64,000 nt of DNA from Chryseomonas sp014190935 (GCF_014190935.1 NZ_JACHVV010000001.1:372001-436000), one strand, 5' to 3'. Counted from the stretch's first letter, positions 16,466 through 24,428 are shown. Program-made: numbers and translations. Notes: generated by a model from the sequence alone, not told the origin.

Positions 16466-17821
16466 ATGGTGCGTGTGCTGTCGGCGTTTCGCGGGCTCTA
16501 TTTCGCGACGCTGTTGATGTTGATCGGGACCGGTCTGCTGAGTACCTATCTTGGTCTGCGACTGGCCGCCGATCAGGTGCAGGGACTCTGGGTCGGTGCC
16601 CTGACCGCCGCCTATTACGCGGGACTGGTGATAGGCGGCAAGCTGGGGCATCGGTTGATCGCCAAGGTTGGCCATATCCGCGCCTATGTGACCTGCGCCG
16701 GGGTGGTCGGCGCCGCGGTGCTGGGCATCGGCCTGCTGCCCTGGCTGCCGATGTGGCTGGCACTCAGGGTGCTGATCGGCATGGGCATGATGTGCCAGTA
16801 CATGGTGCTGGAGAGCTGGCTCAACGAGCAGGCCGGCCCTGGCGAGCGGGGCAAGGTCTTTTCCGGCTACATGACCGCCTCCTACCTCGGCCTGGCGTTG
16901 GGTCAGGTGGTCCTGGTGCTCTCGCCTGATCTCGGCGTCGACAAGCTGATGCTGGTCGCCATCTGCTATGCCCTGTGTCTGGTGCCGGTGGCGGTCACCG
17001 GCAAGATCCACCCGGCACCGCTCAAGCCGGCGCCCTTGGAACCCACCTTCTTTATCCAGCGGATTCCCCAGTCGTTGACGACGACCCTGGTCGCGGGTCT
17101 GGTGATCGGCTCCTTCTATGGCCTGGCGCCTCTCTACGCCAGTGCCCAGGGCCTGCCCACCGAGCGCATCGGCCTGTTCATGGCGTGTTGCATCTTCGCC
17201 GGACTGATCGCCCAGTGGCCGATCGGCTGGCTGTCGGATCGGCATGATCGCAGCTGGCTGATCCGGGTGGTCGCCATCGCCCTGACCCTGGCAGCCCTGC
17301 CACTGGCCGTGCTGCCCCATGTGCCGCCGGTGGTGCTGCTGCCGCTCGGCCTCATCGCCAGCCTGCTGCAATTCGTGCTCTATCCCCTGGCGGTGGCGTT
17401 ATCCAATGACCATATCGAAGGGGAACGTCGGGTATCCCTGAGCGCCATGCTGCTGGTGACCTTTGGCATCGGTGCCTGTATCGGTCCGCTGGTGGTGGGT
17501 GCGCTGATGAATCTGGTCGGACCCAACATGCTCTATGCCTTCGTCGTGCTCTGCGGTGCGATCCTGATCTGGCGCATCCGTCCGGATGCGGTCACGGGCA
17601 AGCACCTCGTCGACGAGGCGCCGCTGAGCCACGTGCAGATGCCCGAAGGGTCGACCAGCTCGCCGCTGGCAGCGGCCCTGGATCCGCGTGTCGACAGCCA
17701 GGTCGTGCAGGAGCAGATGCACACTGAGCCGGTCGTCGAGGAGGAACCTGCCGAGGAGGGGGCACCTCTGCAGGAAGAGATCGAGTTCCCGCAGAACCCG
17801 CCTGGATCCAAGGCGAACTAA
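16466..17821 (+). CDS. MFS transporter (YcaD-like)
   Basis: A 451-residue major facilitator protein with about 12 membrane helices from residue 10 to about 385. GGKLGHRLIAKVGHIRAY is the loop 2-3 signature region, and WLSDRHDRSWLI near residue 250 is the matching motif between helices 8 and 9. The N-terminus (FRGLYFATLLMLIGTGLLSTYLGLRL) and MMCQYMVLESWLNEQA resemble the YcaD group. The last 65 residues are a hydrophilic, Glu-rich tail. Substrate unknown. It stands 44 bases after the glycan cluster and is convergent with flgZ, so it may be read with the cluster or independently. Confidence 0.85.
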   Translation: MVRVLSAFRGLYFATLLMLIGTGLLSTYLGLRLAADQVQGLWVGALTAAYYAGLVIGGKLGHRLIAKVGHIRAYVTCAGVVGAAVLGIGLLPWLPMWLALRVLIGMGMMCQYMVLESWLNEQAGPGERGKVFSGYMTASYLGLALGQVVLVLSPDLGVDKLMLVAICYALCLVPVAVTGKIHPAPLKPAPLEPTFFIQRIPQSLTTTLVAGLVIGSFYGLAPLYASAQGLPTERIGLFMACCIFAGLIAQWPIGWLSDRHDRSWLIRVVAIALTLAALPLAVLPHVPPVVLLPLGLIASLLQFVLYPLAVALSNDHIEGERRVSLSAMLLVTFGIGACIGPLVVGALMNLVGPNMLYAFVVLCGAILIWRIRPDAVTGKHLVDEAPLSHVQMPEGSTSSPLAAALDPRVDSQVVQEQMHTEPVVEEEPAEEGAPLQEEIEFPQNPPGSKAN

Positions 17822-17863
17822 GCGGTTGGGGAGGGCGTCCAGTAGCCGTGGGCGCCCGATCGG

Positions 17864-18598
17864 TCACTCGAACCGGCGGTTTTCCCGCTGCAGCTGATAG
17901 ATGAAGCGCTCGATCTGGCGCTGGGCCGCGCCCGTCAGGCTGTTGAAGCAGACGCCGACGTCGCTGAATTCCATGCGCTCCGGACAGGCCACGTGGCGAA
18001 TGGTCACCGGGGTATTGATGGTCCCGATGGGCAGCTCGGCGCTAAAGCTCTGTACCTGTTGCCCCGGTTGCAGCAGATGGGTGACGTTACCAGGGAAACG
18101 CAGCTTGCAGCCCGTGGCCGACAGGTCGATCAGTTGGCCTCGCAGCTGGATCGGGCTGTTGCCCTGGCTCAGCTCCGCCGTGGCCGGCTGGGCCAGCAGC
18201 AGCTTGACCCGATAGGCATTGCGTCGCTGGTGATAGGTGAGTTCGGTGGGCAGGCCGATCCAGTAGCAGCGATTGCCATCCAGCTCGCTGAACTCGACCG
18301 GATGATCGATCTGCCAGGTGACCTTGATGCCTTCGTGAAAGCTGTCCACCCGGAACGACTGGCCCTGTTCGAGCAGGCGTTCGGCTTCGCGCGGAATGAA
18401 TTCGTCCAGTGCGATCCGCCCCTTGGCCTCGTCGATCTCGACGACAAAGCTCTGGAATTGCTGCCCCTGGCGATTGAAGGTGATCCGCAGCGGAATATGC
18501 TGCTGTTGCGCCGGCCGCAGGCAGGCCAGGATCTCGCCCTTGGAGCGATAGACCTGGGGTGGCTGAGCGGCATTGTCGCTAGCGGAAGAGCCTTGCAC
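17864..18598 (-). CDS. flgZ: Flagellar brake protein FlgZ/YcgR (PilZ domain)
   Basis: A 244-residue cytosolic protein with the N-terminal YcgR domain and a C-terminal PilZ domain. The c-di-GMP binding motifs are present: the RxxxR region QRRNAYRV and the IDLSATGCKLRF (D/NxSxxG) motif. Bound to c-di-GMP, such proteins act on the flagellar motor and slow swimming or swarming. I chose the GTG start at 18598, because AGGAG lies seven bases upstream; an earlier TTG codon (18628) is the alternative. It lies next to flgN-flgM, the usual pseudomonad order. Confidence 0.93.
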   Translation of the reverse strand: MQGSSASDNAAQPPQVYRSKGEILACLRPAQQQHIPLRITFNRQGQQFQSFVVEIDEAKGRIALDEFIPREAERLLEQGQSFRVDSFHEGIKVTWQIDHPVEFSELDGNRCYWIGLPTELTYHQRRNAYRVKLLLAQPATAELSQGNSPIQLRGQLIDLSATGCKLRFPGNVTHLLQPGQQVQSFSAELPIGTINTPVTIRHVACPERMEFSDVGVCFNSLTGAAQRQIERFIYQLQRENRRFE

Positions 18599-18686
18599 CT
18601 GGAAACTCCTGTAGACAGCGGTCAGCAAGAATACTGGCTAAACGCCATCTGTACAGCGAAAAAAGCCGGCATGAGAATGTCCGAGA

Positions 18687-19154
18687 TCAAGCCGAGCTCA
18701 GCGGACGCTGATAGCCGCCACCGGTCTGGTTGCCGCGACGGTTGTACAGCGTGGGCGCCGAGGTGCCCTGCAGGACATTCAGCAGTTTGCCGACCACGAA
18801 GCGGTTGGCCTGGATGATCTGGCCGTTACGGATGTTGTGAGCCTTGCACTGCTCCATGAGCTGCGCGAGCTGACTGGAGCGCGCCAGCAATTCTTCCCCG
18901 TCGGGCTGCTGGGCGGCGTACGCCTGCAAGCCCTGCAGATCCGCTCGCAGACCATAGGTCTGGAGCAGTAGGGTGCGCTGCTGGGCATGCTGGTCGAGCT
19001 GCTTGAGCAGGATCTGCTTGGTGCCCAGCAGGGCTTCCAGCCGATCGAGCTGGCGCTCGCTCAAGGCCTGGAACTCCTGCTCGATCAGGGCCAGCAGCTG
19101 CTCGCTCAGGTCGATGTCGTGGCGGGTAATCTCGAGCAAGTTGGCGTTGGGCAT
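18687..19154 (-). CDS. flgN: Flagellar export chaperone FlgN
   Basis: A 155-residue, mostly helical protein of normal FlgN length. The FlgN pattern is visible: ISLLEQEF-like LALIEQEFQALSERQLDRLEALLGTKQ in the N-terminal helices, and CKAHNIRNGQIIQANR in the middle, followed by a short polar tail. FlgN escorts the hook-filament junction proteins FlgK and FlgL (both in this window) to the export apparatus. It is 60 bases downstream of flgM on the same strand and should be read from the sigma-28 promoter of flgM. Confidence 0.93.
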   Translation of the reverse strand: MPNANLLEITRHDIDLSEQLLALIEQEFQALSERQLDRLEALLGTKQILLKQLDQHAQQRTLLLQTYGLRADLQGLQAYAAQQPDGEELLARSSQLAQLMEQCKAHNIRNGQIIQANRFVVGKLLNVLQGTSAPTLYNRRGNQTGGGYQRPLSSA

Positions 19155-19214
19155 GGCGCGGTTTCCGTTCGAACGTTAGTGGCGATCGTCAGAAAGGCCA
19201 TGCCGAACCGGGCG

Positions 19215-19523
19215 TCAGGACTCGAACGCCATCAGTTTGTCGGCCACCTTCTGGCTGTCGACCTTGTAGGAGCCATCGGCGATGGCCTGTTTCAGGCGGC
19301 TGACCTTGTCGCTGTCGACCACCGGCAGATCCTTGAGCCCTGCCGTGAGGGAGCTCAGTTGCTTGGCCTCGGCGCTCAAGCTGACCGACTCGCCGGAGGC
19401 GGTGCTCTTGGTGGCCTTGACGTCGCTGGTCTGCGCCGTGGACACGTCCTTGGTGGACGCCGCCTTGGTGTTGCCTATGCCCGCAGTAGAGGACGAATTC
19501 AGGCGATTGATATCTAGAGCCAT
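19215..19523 (-). CDS. flgM: Anti-sigma-28 factor FlgM
   Basis: A 102-residue protein with the FlgM layout: a disordered, Ser/Thr-rich N-terminal half that permits export and a helical C-terminal half that binds FliA. The C-terminal pattern VSLSAEAKQL followed by VDSDKVSRLKQAIADGSYKV and a final KVADKLMAFE helix is characteristic. FlgM holds FliA inactive until the hook is finished and FlgM leaves through the export channel. A perfect sigma-28 promoter lies 40-66 bases upstream, which gives the usual feedback loop. Confidence 0.96.
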   Translation of the reverse strand: MALDINRLNSSSTAGIGNTKAASTKDVSTAQTSDVKATKSTASGESVSLSAEAKQLSSLTAGLKDLPVVDSDKVSRLKQAIADGSYKVDSQKVADKLMAFES

Positions 19524-19562
19524 GAGTGAAGATCCTCGTGTCGTCTCGTTCGCATGTCCGGC

Positions 19563-19589
19563 TTATCGGCGTGTCATGCCGAAACTTTA
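19563..19589 (-). promoter_or_regulatory. Sigma-28 (FliA) promoter of flgM-flgN
   Basis: On the minus strand the sequence reads TAAA, 15 bases, GCCGATAA. This is an exact match to the FliA consensus in both boxes and spacing. It lies 40 bases before the flgM start. Confidence 0.9.
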
Positions 19590-19683
19590 GCCGTAGACCT
19601 GTGCGCCATGTCACATCCTTCGACAGGACGACGCGCAGAGGTTCAGGAAGCAGACGCTCAAGGTACTCCTTTTGACTTCTTCG

Positions 19684-20412
19684 CTAAAGCGCCACCTCCA
19701 CCTGCCCCTGATCGACGACCCGACCGCGGATCACCCGGTTGGAGCTCAGGTTGCGTACGCGGATCTCCTCGTCCTTGGCGCCGGCGCTGAGGGCTTCGCC
19801 CTGCATGCGGATACTGAAGGAGGCGCTGCGGGCATTGATCACCACCTGCTCGCCCTTGCGGATGAGTTCGGCCTGCTCGATAAAGGAGGGCGCCAGCACC
19901 TGCTCGCTGACCACCTGACGCTTGAGCTGGGTGCCTATCACCTGCTCCAGGCTGGTCAGGTAACCCTGGGTCAGGGTGCCGACATCGCGCTCCACCAAGG
20001 CTACGTTCTGGTCGTCCAGCACCGCGCCGCGCAACAGCGGCTGCAGCGTGACCACGACCGGCCGATACAGCTTGACCTGCGCGGGCACGAACACCGTCCA
20101 GGGACTGCCGCCTTCGCAGCGCACCTTGACGTTGATCCGGCCCACCGGCGTTGGGCTGCCCTGTTGCGAGAGCGTCAGGGGTTTGTCGCAGGCGGCCAGG
20201 CGCAACCGGGAATCCAGGGAGTTGATCTGGGTTTCATGGCGAGCGTTGGAATTGGTCTCCAACAAATATTCCTGCACGCGCTCCTCAAGAAAACTTTCGA
20301 CAGCGCCGATAAGTTCGTCAGATGAGGTGTAGTCGCCTTCTGCATAGGCCTTTCCGCCCAGGCATGTCAGGATCAACACAAGATTCGCAGCCCAGCGGCA
20401 AGAGGTCTTCAT
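19684..20412 (-). CDS. flgA: Flagellar P-ring assembly chaperone FlgA
   Basis: A 242-residue periplasmic protein that helps FlgI form the P ring. The signal peptide is MKTSCRWAANLVLILTCLGG KAYA-type, followed by the SAF-domain region with VARRD-like VALVERDVGTLTQGYLTSLEQVIG and the C-terminal RVRNLSSNRVIRGRVV block. I placed the start at 20412: the sigma-54 promoter predicts transcription from about 20444, which would leave no leader for the upstream ATG at 20442 but 32 bases for this one. Neither has a strong Shine-Dalgarno. Divergent from cheV. Confidence 0.92.
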   Translation of the reverse strand: MKTSCRWAANLVLILTCLGGKAYAEGDYTSSDELIGAVESFLEERVQEYLLETNSNARHETQINSLDSRLRLAACDKPLTLSQQGSPTPVGRINVKVRCEGGSPWTVFVPAQVKLYRPVVVTLQPLLRGAVLDDQNVALVERDVGTLTQGYLTSLEQVIGTQLKRQVVSEQVLAPSFIEQAELIRKGEQVVINARSASFSIRMQGEALSAGAKDEEIRVRNLSSNRVIRGRVVDQGQVEVAL

Positions 20413-20454
20413 AGGTCGGAAACACGTCGCTTCGATCTTCATGAGTCACATCTA

Positions 20455-20470
20455 AGCAAGCCCTGTGCCG
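20455..20470 (-). promoter_or_regulatory. Sigma-54 promoter of flgA
   Basis: On the minus strand CGGCACAGGGCTTGCT fits the GG-N10-GC core of sigma-54 promoters (consensus TGGCAC-N5-TTGC). The expected start of transcription is near 20444. Confidence 0.8.
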
Positions 20471-20510
20471 AGTTTTGCGACCGGTCTGTGGCAACGAGAG
20501 GAGTCGCCAA

Positions 20511-21443
20511 ATGGCTGGTGTATTGGACGCAGTCAACCAACGTACCCAACTGGTGGGCCAGAACCGTCTGGAACTGCTGCTGTTCCGCCTGGACGGCTCG
20601 CAGCTCTACGGCATCAACGTCTTCAAGGTGAAGGAGGTGCTGCAGTGCCCCAAACTCACCGTGATGCCCAAATCGAGTCCGGTGGTACGGGGCGTGGCCA
20701 GCATCCGCGGCGGCACCTTTCCGATCATCGACCTGGCCATGGCTACCGGTCGCCGTGGATTGCCGGATATCAATAACTGCTTCGTGATCATCACCGAGTA
20801 CAACACCAAGGTGCAGGGCTTCCTGGTGCGCTCGGTGGAGCGAATCGTCAACATGAACTGGGAAGGTATCAATCCGCCGCCCAAGGGCACCGGTCGTGAT
20901 CACTACCTGACCGCCGTCACCCGGGTCGACAATCAGCTCGTCGAGATCATCGACGTGGAAAAGATCCTCTCTGAGGTCGCACCGTCGGTCGAGACCGTGT
21001 CGGCGGGCGTCATCAGCGAAGTGGTACAGGCCAAGGCCGTCACCAAGCGCGTGCTGATCGTCGACGACTCCTCGGTGGCCCGCAAGCAGGTGACTCGTTG
21101 CTTGGAAACCGTCGGGGTAGAGGTCATTTCCCTCAATGATGGTCGCCAGGCGTTGAATTTCCTCCAGGCGATGGTAGCGGAAGGCAAGCGTCCGGAAGAG
21201 GAATTGCTGATGATCATTTCCGACATCGAGATGCCGGAAATGGACGGCTACACCCTGACGGCGGAAATCCGTCATGATTCGCGGATGCAGAAAGTGCATA
21301 TACTGCTGCATACCTCCTTGTCCGGCGTCTTCAACCAGGCGATGGTCAAGAAGGTCGGTGCGGACGATTTCCTTGCCAAGTTCCGTCCCGATGATCTTGC
21401 CTCCCGGGTAGCCGAGCGCATCAATGCGGTCGACAGTCACTAG
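20511..21443 (+). CDS. cheV: Chemotaxis adaptor CheV (CheW plus receiver domain)
   Basis: A 310-residue CheV that couples chemoreceptors to CheA. Residues about 15-165 form a CheW-like domain (LLLFRLDGSQLYGINVFKVKEVL, VRGVASIRGGTFPIIDL). Residues about 178-305 form a response-regulator receiver with VLIVDDSSVARKQV, phosphoacceptor D238 in IISDIEMPEMDGY, and the conserved K near residue 287. The ATG at 20511 has GAGAGGAG upstream; an in-frame start 36 bases earlier lacks support. It is followed by cheR, and both are divergent from flgA. Confidence 0.95.
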   Translation: MAGVLDAVNQRTQLVGQNRLELLLFRLDGSQLYGINVFKVKEVLQCPKLTVMPKSSPVVRGVASIRGGTFPIIDLAMATGRRGLPDINNCFVIITEYNTKVQGFLVRSVERIVNMNWEGINPPPKGTGRDHYLTAVTRVDNQLVEIIDVEKILSEVAPSVETVSAGVISEVVQAKAVTKRVLIVDDSSVARKQVTRCLETVGVEVISLNDGRQALNFLQAMVAEGKRPEEELLMIISDIEMPEMDGYTLTAEIRHDSRMQKVHILLHTSLSGVFNQAMVKKVGADDFLAKFRPDDLASRVAERINAVDSH

Positions 21444-21485
21444 GTGAAGGCGTCTCTATCCCGGTATCCAGAAGGCGGAGCGGCA

Positions 21486-22313
21486 GTGTCAGCAGTCAAC
21501 GCGGATTTTGTGCTTTTTCGTGATTTCCTCGAGAAATCCAGCGGGATCCTGCTCGGTGACAACAAGCAGTACCTGGTCTCCAGTCGGCTCAACAAGCTGA
21601 TGGAGACCGAGGGGATCAAGACGTTGTCAGAGTTGGTGCAGCGCATCCAGATGCAGCCCCGTGGCGGTCTGCGGGAAAAGGTCATCGATGCGATGACGAC
21701 CAATGAAACCCTCTGGTTTCGCGACAGCTATCCCTTCGAGGTGCTCAAGAATCGCCTCTTGCCGGAGTTGACCAAGAACACCTTCGGCCAGCGCCTGCGG
21801 GTCTGGTCGGCGGCCTGCTCCTCGGGTCAGGAACCCTATTCGCTGTCCATGACCATGGACGAATTCGAGCGGAGCGCAGCAGGGCAGGGGCGTGGCGGCA
21901 TGCAAATCGTGGCGACCGACCTCTCCGGCGCCATTCTCACCGCGGCCAAGTCCGGTGAGTACGATTCGCTGGCGATCGGTCGAGGGCTATCCCAGGAGCG
22001 CTTGCAGCGCTACTTTGACGTGCTCCAGCCGAATCGCTGGGCGGTTAAGCCGGCGATTCGCAGCCGTATCGAATTCCGCGCGCTCAATCTGCTGGACAGC
22101 TACGCCAGCCTCGGCAAATTCGACATGGTGTTCTGCCGCAATGTGCTGATCTACTTCTCCGCTGAAGTGAAGAAGGACATCCTCACGCGCATTCACGGTA
22201 CCCTCAAGCCGGGCGGCTATCTGTTCTTGGGTGCCTCCGAGGCCCTCAATGGCCTGCCGGATCTCTACCAGATGGTGCAGTGCAATCCGGGCATCATCTA
22301 CAAGGCCAAGTAA
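21486..22313 (+). CDS. cheR: Chemotaxis methyltransferase CheR
   Basis: A 275-residue SAM-dependent enzyme that methylates glutamates of chemoreceptors. The N-terminal helical domain (FRDFLEKSSGILLGDNKQYLV, DAMTTNETLWFRD) binds the receptor, and the catalytic domain shows RVWSAACSSGQEPYS (SAM loop) and FDMVFCRNVLIYF. I chose the GTG start at 21486 with an AAGGCGGAG Shine-Dalgarno; it yields the length and N-terminus (SAVNADF) seen in P. aeruginosa CheR1. The open frame extends to a GTG at 21444 directly after the cheV stop. The usual downstream neighbour flgB is displaced by about 2.8 kb of accessory DNA. Confidence 0.95.
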   Translation: MSAVNADFVLFRDFLEKSSGILLGDNKQYLVSSRLNKLMETEGIKTLSELVQRIQMQPRGGLREKVIDAMTTNETLWFRDSYPFEVLKNRLLPELTKNTFGQRLRVWSAACSSGQEPYSLSMTMDEFERSAAGQGRGGMQIVATDLSGAILTAAKSGEYDSLAIGRGLSQERLQRYFDVLQPNRWAVKPAIRSRIEFRALNLLDSYASLGKFDMVFCRNVLIYFSAEVKKDILTRIHGTLKPGGYLFLGASEALNGLPDLYQMVQCNPGIIYKAK

Positions 22314-22592
22314 GCATTCGATAGAGGGTGGCAAAGCTGGTTTCAGCACATGGTCTTCGCGGTACTTTGCAGCTCTGTGTGCTATCTAGCTGTAAATGGT
22401 TCCTAGTACTAACCGTACCCATCCAAGCGACTGCTGTTGCTCGGCTTTAAACATTCCGGTTGGTATGCACGGTGCTGCGTTGGCTTTTATCGTCCACGCA
22501 GCTTGCCGGCATGCTGTACAACCTGAGCACAACCTAGTCTCAGCCACGCCTATACCTGCCGGGGGCGATAGGTCTTAAGTCCCTCTCCGCGT

Positions 22593-23651
22593 TCAGCCTG
22601 ATTCGTCGCATCGCACGGGCATGTTGAGCATCTTGCGAAGCGTCGCAATGTGGTTTTCGGCAATCTCGGGCGTTGAGCGCTTTGCGGGGGCTACTCGATG
22701 TGCCGGGCGTGGACGATGGTCCATGCCGAGGTCTCTGTTCGCCACGGTCTGCATTGCCGGCCTGTCTCGCAGTGCATAAGGCCGGAAACCTCCCGACTGC
22801 GCTCGTCTGATCAAGCCAAAGGCATAGGCCACTACGTTGCGTATGCCGCCGCTACGGTGTCTGGCCTCCAGTTCTGCCAACACCTGCTGACGCTGCTCCA
22901 GCGCCAACTCATCAAGTCCAGTCAGAAGCTCTTGCAACTGCTTTTCATCAACTCCCGCAAGACAGGATGGAAGCGGAGTGCTGCCCTCTGTGCTTTCGAC
23001 CTCTGAAGGGTACGTACGTACTTTATACGTCTTACTACTGTACGTACTGTATTGGCCAATTGGTTCGTGGTGGACTTCGTTGGTCTGTGACAGACCGGTT
23101 TGGTCTATGCCAGACCCCATCTGTACCGCCTCGGAGCTAGAGCTCCCAAGGTCATCAGGGCTAGCCTGCCCATCGTCACTGCGCTGCTTTTGTTCGAACG
23201 CATGATTGAGATGCTGCGCAATTCGCTGGATCGGATGGCCCGTCTCGTGAAGGCACGCGTGCAATAGGCCGGCAAGCGTCTGGTCGGCAGTGCATGCTCG
23301 ATCAAACGCTAAGGCACGCTCATGCACCCTGTAGCGCTCGCTCATCACCTTGCCCGTCATGGGGTCACGCTGTACACCGAGCAGAGTGATCCAACCCGTC
23401 AGGCGCAGCACTTTCAGCACACGTCGTGCCGTCTCATAGCCCGCCCGTTGTCCTAACGGCGTGGTGGTGAGATAGCGTCGAAGCTGGCTCAGGCTCGTAA
23501 GCGAACTCACACCGTCTGCATCACTGAGCATGCGCAAGACCTGCCACCCGTTGCGCTCCAGCGGCGTTAGCCGCGGATCTACTAACAGTGCGATTGGCGT
23601 CGTGAACCAGTTAGTCGGTGCGTAGCGCTTGTGCGTGCAATAGTTTCCCAT
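22593..23651 (-). CDS. STY4528-family-like replication protein of integrative elements
   Basis: A 352-residue protein. Residues about 20-130 match the pattern I recall for the STY4528 pathogenicity-island replication family: LVDPRLTPLERNGWQVLRML, then SQLRRYL and GYETARRVLKVLRLTGWI, a winged-helix-like DNA-binding region, then RDPMTGKVMSERYRVHE. The C-terminal part is helical and charged, with a conserved-looking RNVVAYAFGLIRRA segment. The ATG at 23651 has GGGGAG five bases upstream and was preferred over an open frame reaching 23816. Two 15-bp GGTCT palindromes and a TACGTAC-rich stretch lie inside its coding sequence, as in replicons whose origin is inside the initiator gene. Confidence 0.7.
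   Translation of the reverse strand: MGNYCTHKRYAPTNWFTTPIALLVDPRLTPLERNGWQVLRMLSDADGVSSLTSLSQLRRYLTTTPLGQRAGYETARRVLKVLRLTGWITLLGVQRDPMTGKVMSERYRVHERALAFDRACTADQTLAGLLHACLHETGHPIQRIAQHLNHAFEQKQRSDDGQASPDDLGSSSSEAVQMGSGIDQTGLSQTNEVHHEPIGQYSTYSSKTYKVRTYPSEVESTEGSTPLPSCLAGVDEKQLQELLTGLDELALEQRQQVLAELEARHRSGGIRNVVAYAFGLIRRAQSGGFRPYALRDRPAMQTVANRDLGMDHRPRPAHRVAPAKRSTPEIAENHIATLRKMLNMPVRCDESG
23011..23116. repeat. Possible replication-origin region inside the rep gene: TACGTAC repeats and GGTCT palindromes
   Basis: TACGTACGTA at 23011 and TACGTACTG at 23041 flank an AT-richer stretch. They are followed by two 15-bp palindromes, GGTCTGTGACAGACC (23082-23096) and GGTCTATGCCAGACC (23102-23116). The arrangement resembles iterons beside a DNA-unwinding stretch. 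A role in replication is inferred. Confidence 0.4.
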
Positions 23652-23708
23652 TTGCTCTCCCCCTACGAAGGCTGTTTGGCTGTCAGCGAGTCTCGTGGAG
23701 GCTGGATT

Positions 23709-23781
23709 GGTCTGTCCCAGAACAATCTGATTTGGCCCGTTACCGTATTTCCGTTGCGTACCAAATGGTCTGCCGTAGACC
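23709..23781. repeat. Two further GGTCT-N5-AGACC palindromes in the rep gene leader
   Basis: GGTCTGTCCCAGAAC (23709-23723, one mismatch) and GGTCTGCCGTAGACC (23767-23781) repeat the pattern found inside the coding sequence. They lie 58-130 bases upstream of the chosen rep start, a likely place for autoregulation by the Rep protein. Confidence 0.45.
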
Positions 23782-23944
23782 AACCTAGATGAGTCATAGG
23801 TAGCGAGCGTCGTCACGGGTTGCTAGGGCGCGTTCCAAAACGGTAAATTTGCATTGTCGTGGTCAATCCCACGACCGGGTGTGACAACCCGATTCGTTCG
23901 AGGCGCGGTAGCGCTGTAGCTAGACCACATCTGTGGTTTTCTAT

Positions 23945-24019
23945 GGCGGGCCGTGTGGGGCAGGCTTTTGCCTGGCCGGTTCCCTCGGACGCCGGTTTGT
24001 CACCCCCTCACGGTCCGCC
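23945..24019 (+). ncRNA. Structured RNA resembling C4 antisense RNA
   Basis: GGCGGGCCGTG (23945-23955) pairs with CACGGTCCGCC (24009-24019) over 11 base pairs, one of them G-U; TGGGG continues toward CCCC at 24003-24006. Inside are a perfect CAGGC-TTTT-GCCTG hairpin (23961-23974) and a CCGG...CCGG arm, which together form a three-way junction. The octamer GTGACAAC occurs on both sides (23881 and 24032). The shape and the position upstream of a small unknown gene recall C4 antisense RNAs of phages and islands; the family name is from memory. Two simple hairpins precede it (23856-23875, 23924-23937). Confidence 0.5.
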
Positions 24020-24158
24020 TCCCATCACCGAGTGACAACGGCGGGTGGCGGCTCCTTAATCGTCTGAGGAGCAGTTAAAATGCCTGTATCTCCTTTTAAG
24101 CCCGAGCTCCGCCTTGGCGCTACCTGTATGCCATCTACCTCTACAACGGAGGTTTGCT

Positions 24159-24428
24159 ATGGCTGAGAAGAATCCTTCTATCGTCCCGTTCCCCAGCAAG
24201 CCAATCACGCTCGACCAAATGGATCTTTCCACTCGATCTATCGAAGCCGATGCGGATCTTCGTGCCTCAATGCTAGGTGACCTGCTAATTCAGCTGGCAG
24301 AGCGCGACTCCGGTCATCCTGAAGAGCTGCGGCTAAAGGTTGCCTGCAATATCGCTCAGGAGCTGCTGGGCGAGATGGTTACCCTTTATCGTCGTGCTCT
24401 ATCCGATGCGCGCCACAACAACTCTTGA
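24159..24428 (+). CDS. Small protein of unknown function
   Basis: An 89-residue acidic-then-helical protein, starting MAEKNPSIVPFPSKPITL, with no membrane segment or cysteine. A strong ACGGAGG Shine-Dalgarno lies six bases before the ATG, which supports a real gene; the open frame reaches further upstream to 24114 but without such a signal. Small proteins preceded by C4-like RNA leaders are common in Pseudomonas genomes and are mostly uncharacterised. The C-terminal helix (LRLKVACNIAQELLGEMVTLYRRAL) looks like a dimerisation segment. No function can be assigned. Confidence 0.65.
   Translation: MAEKNPSIVPFPSKPITLDQMDLSTRSIEADADLRASMLGDLLIQLAERDSGHPEELRLKVACNIAQELLGEMVTLYRRALSDARHNNS

Larger units (their letters stand above)
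22593..24428. mobile_element. Accessory insert: remnant or small relative of an integrative-element replication module
   Basis: Between cheR and flgB, which adjoin in related pseudomonads, sit a replication-type gene (minus), a C4-like structured RNA and a small unknown gene (plus). Base composition is lower in GC than in the flanking flagellar genes and coding is sparse. The STY4528-like gene is typical of SPI-7/PAGI-type integrative elements. No integrase, transposase, conjugation gene or flanking direct repeat was seen, and the true ends are unknown; I give only the span of the recognised parts. Confidence 0.45.

Noticed and set aside
20442..20443. Longer FlgA starting at 20442
   Set aside because: It would begin only two bases after the predicted sigma-54 transcription start.
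22396..22578. 60-codon frame after cheR
   Set aside because: No ribosome-binding site and a composition unlike real genes; the 22314-22592 gap holds nothing I can support.
23652..23816. N-terminal extension of the STY4528-like protein
   Set aside because: The frame is open, but the internal ATG at 23651 has a far better Shine-Dalgarno and matches the expected domain start; the extension contains palindromes that look regulatory.
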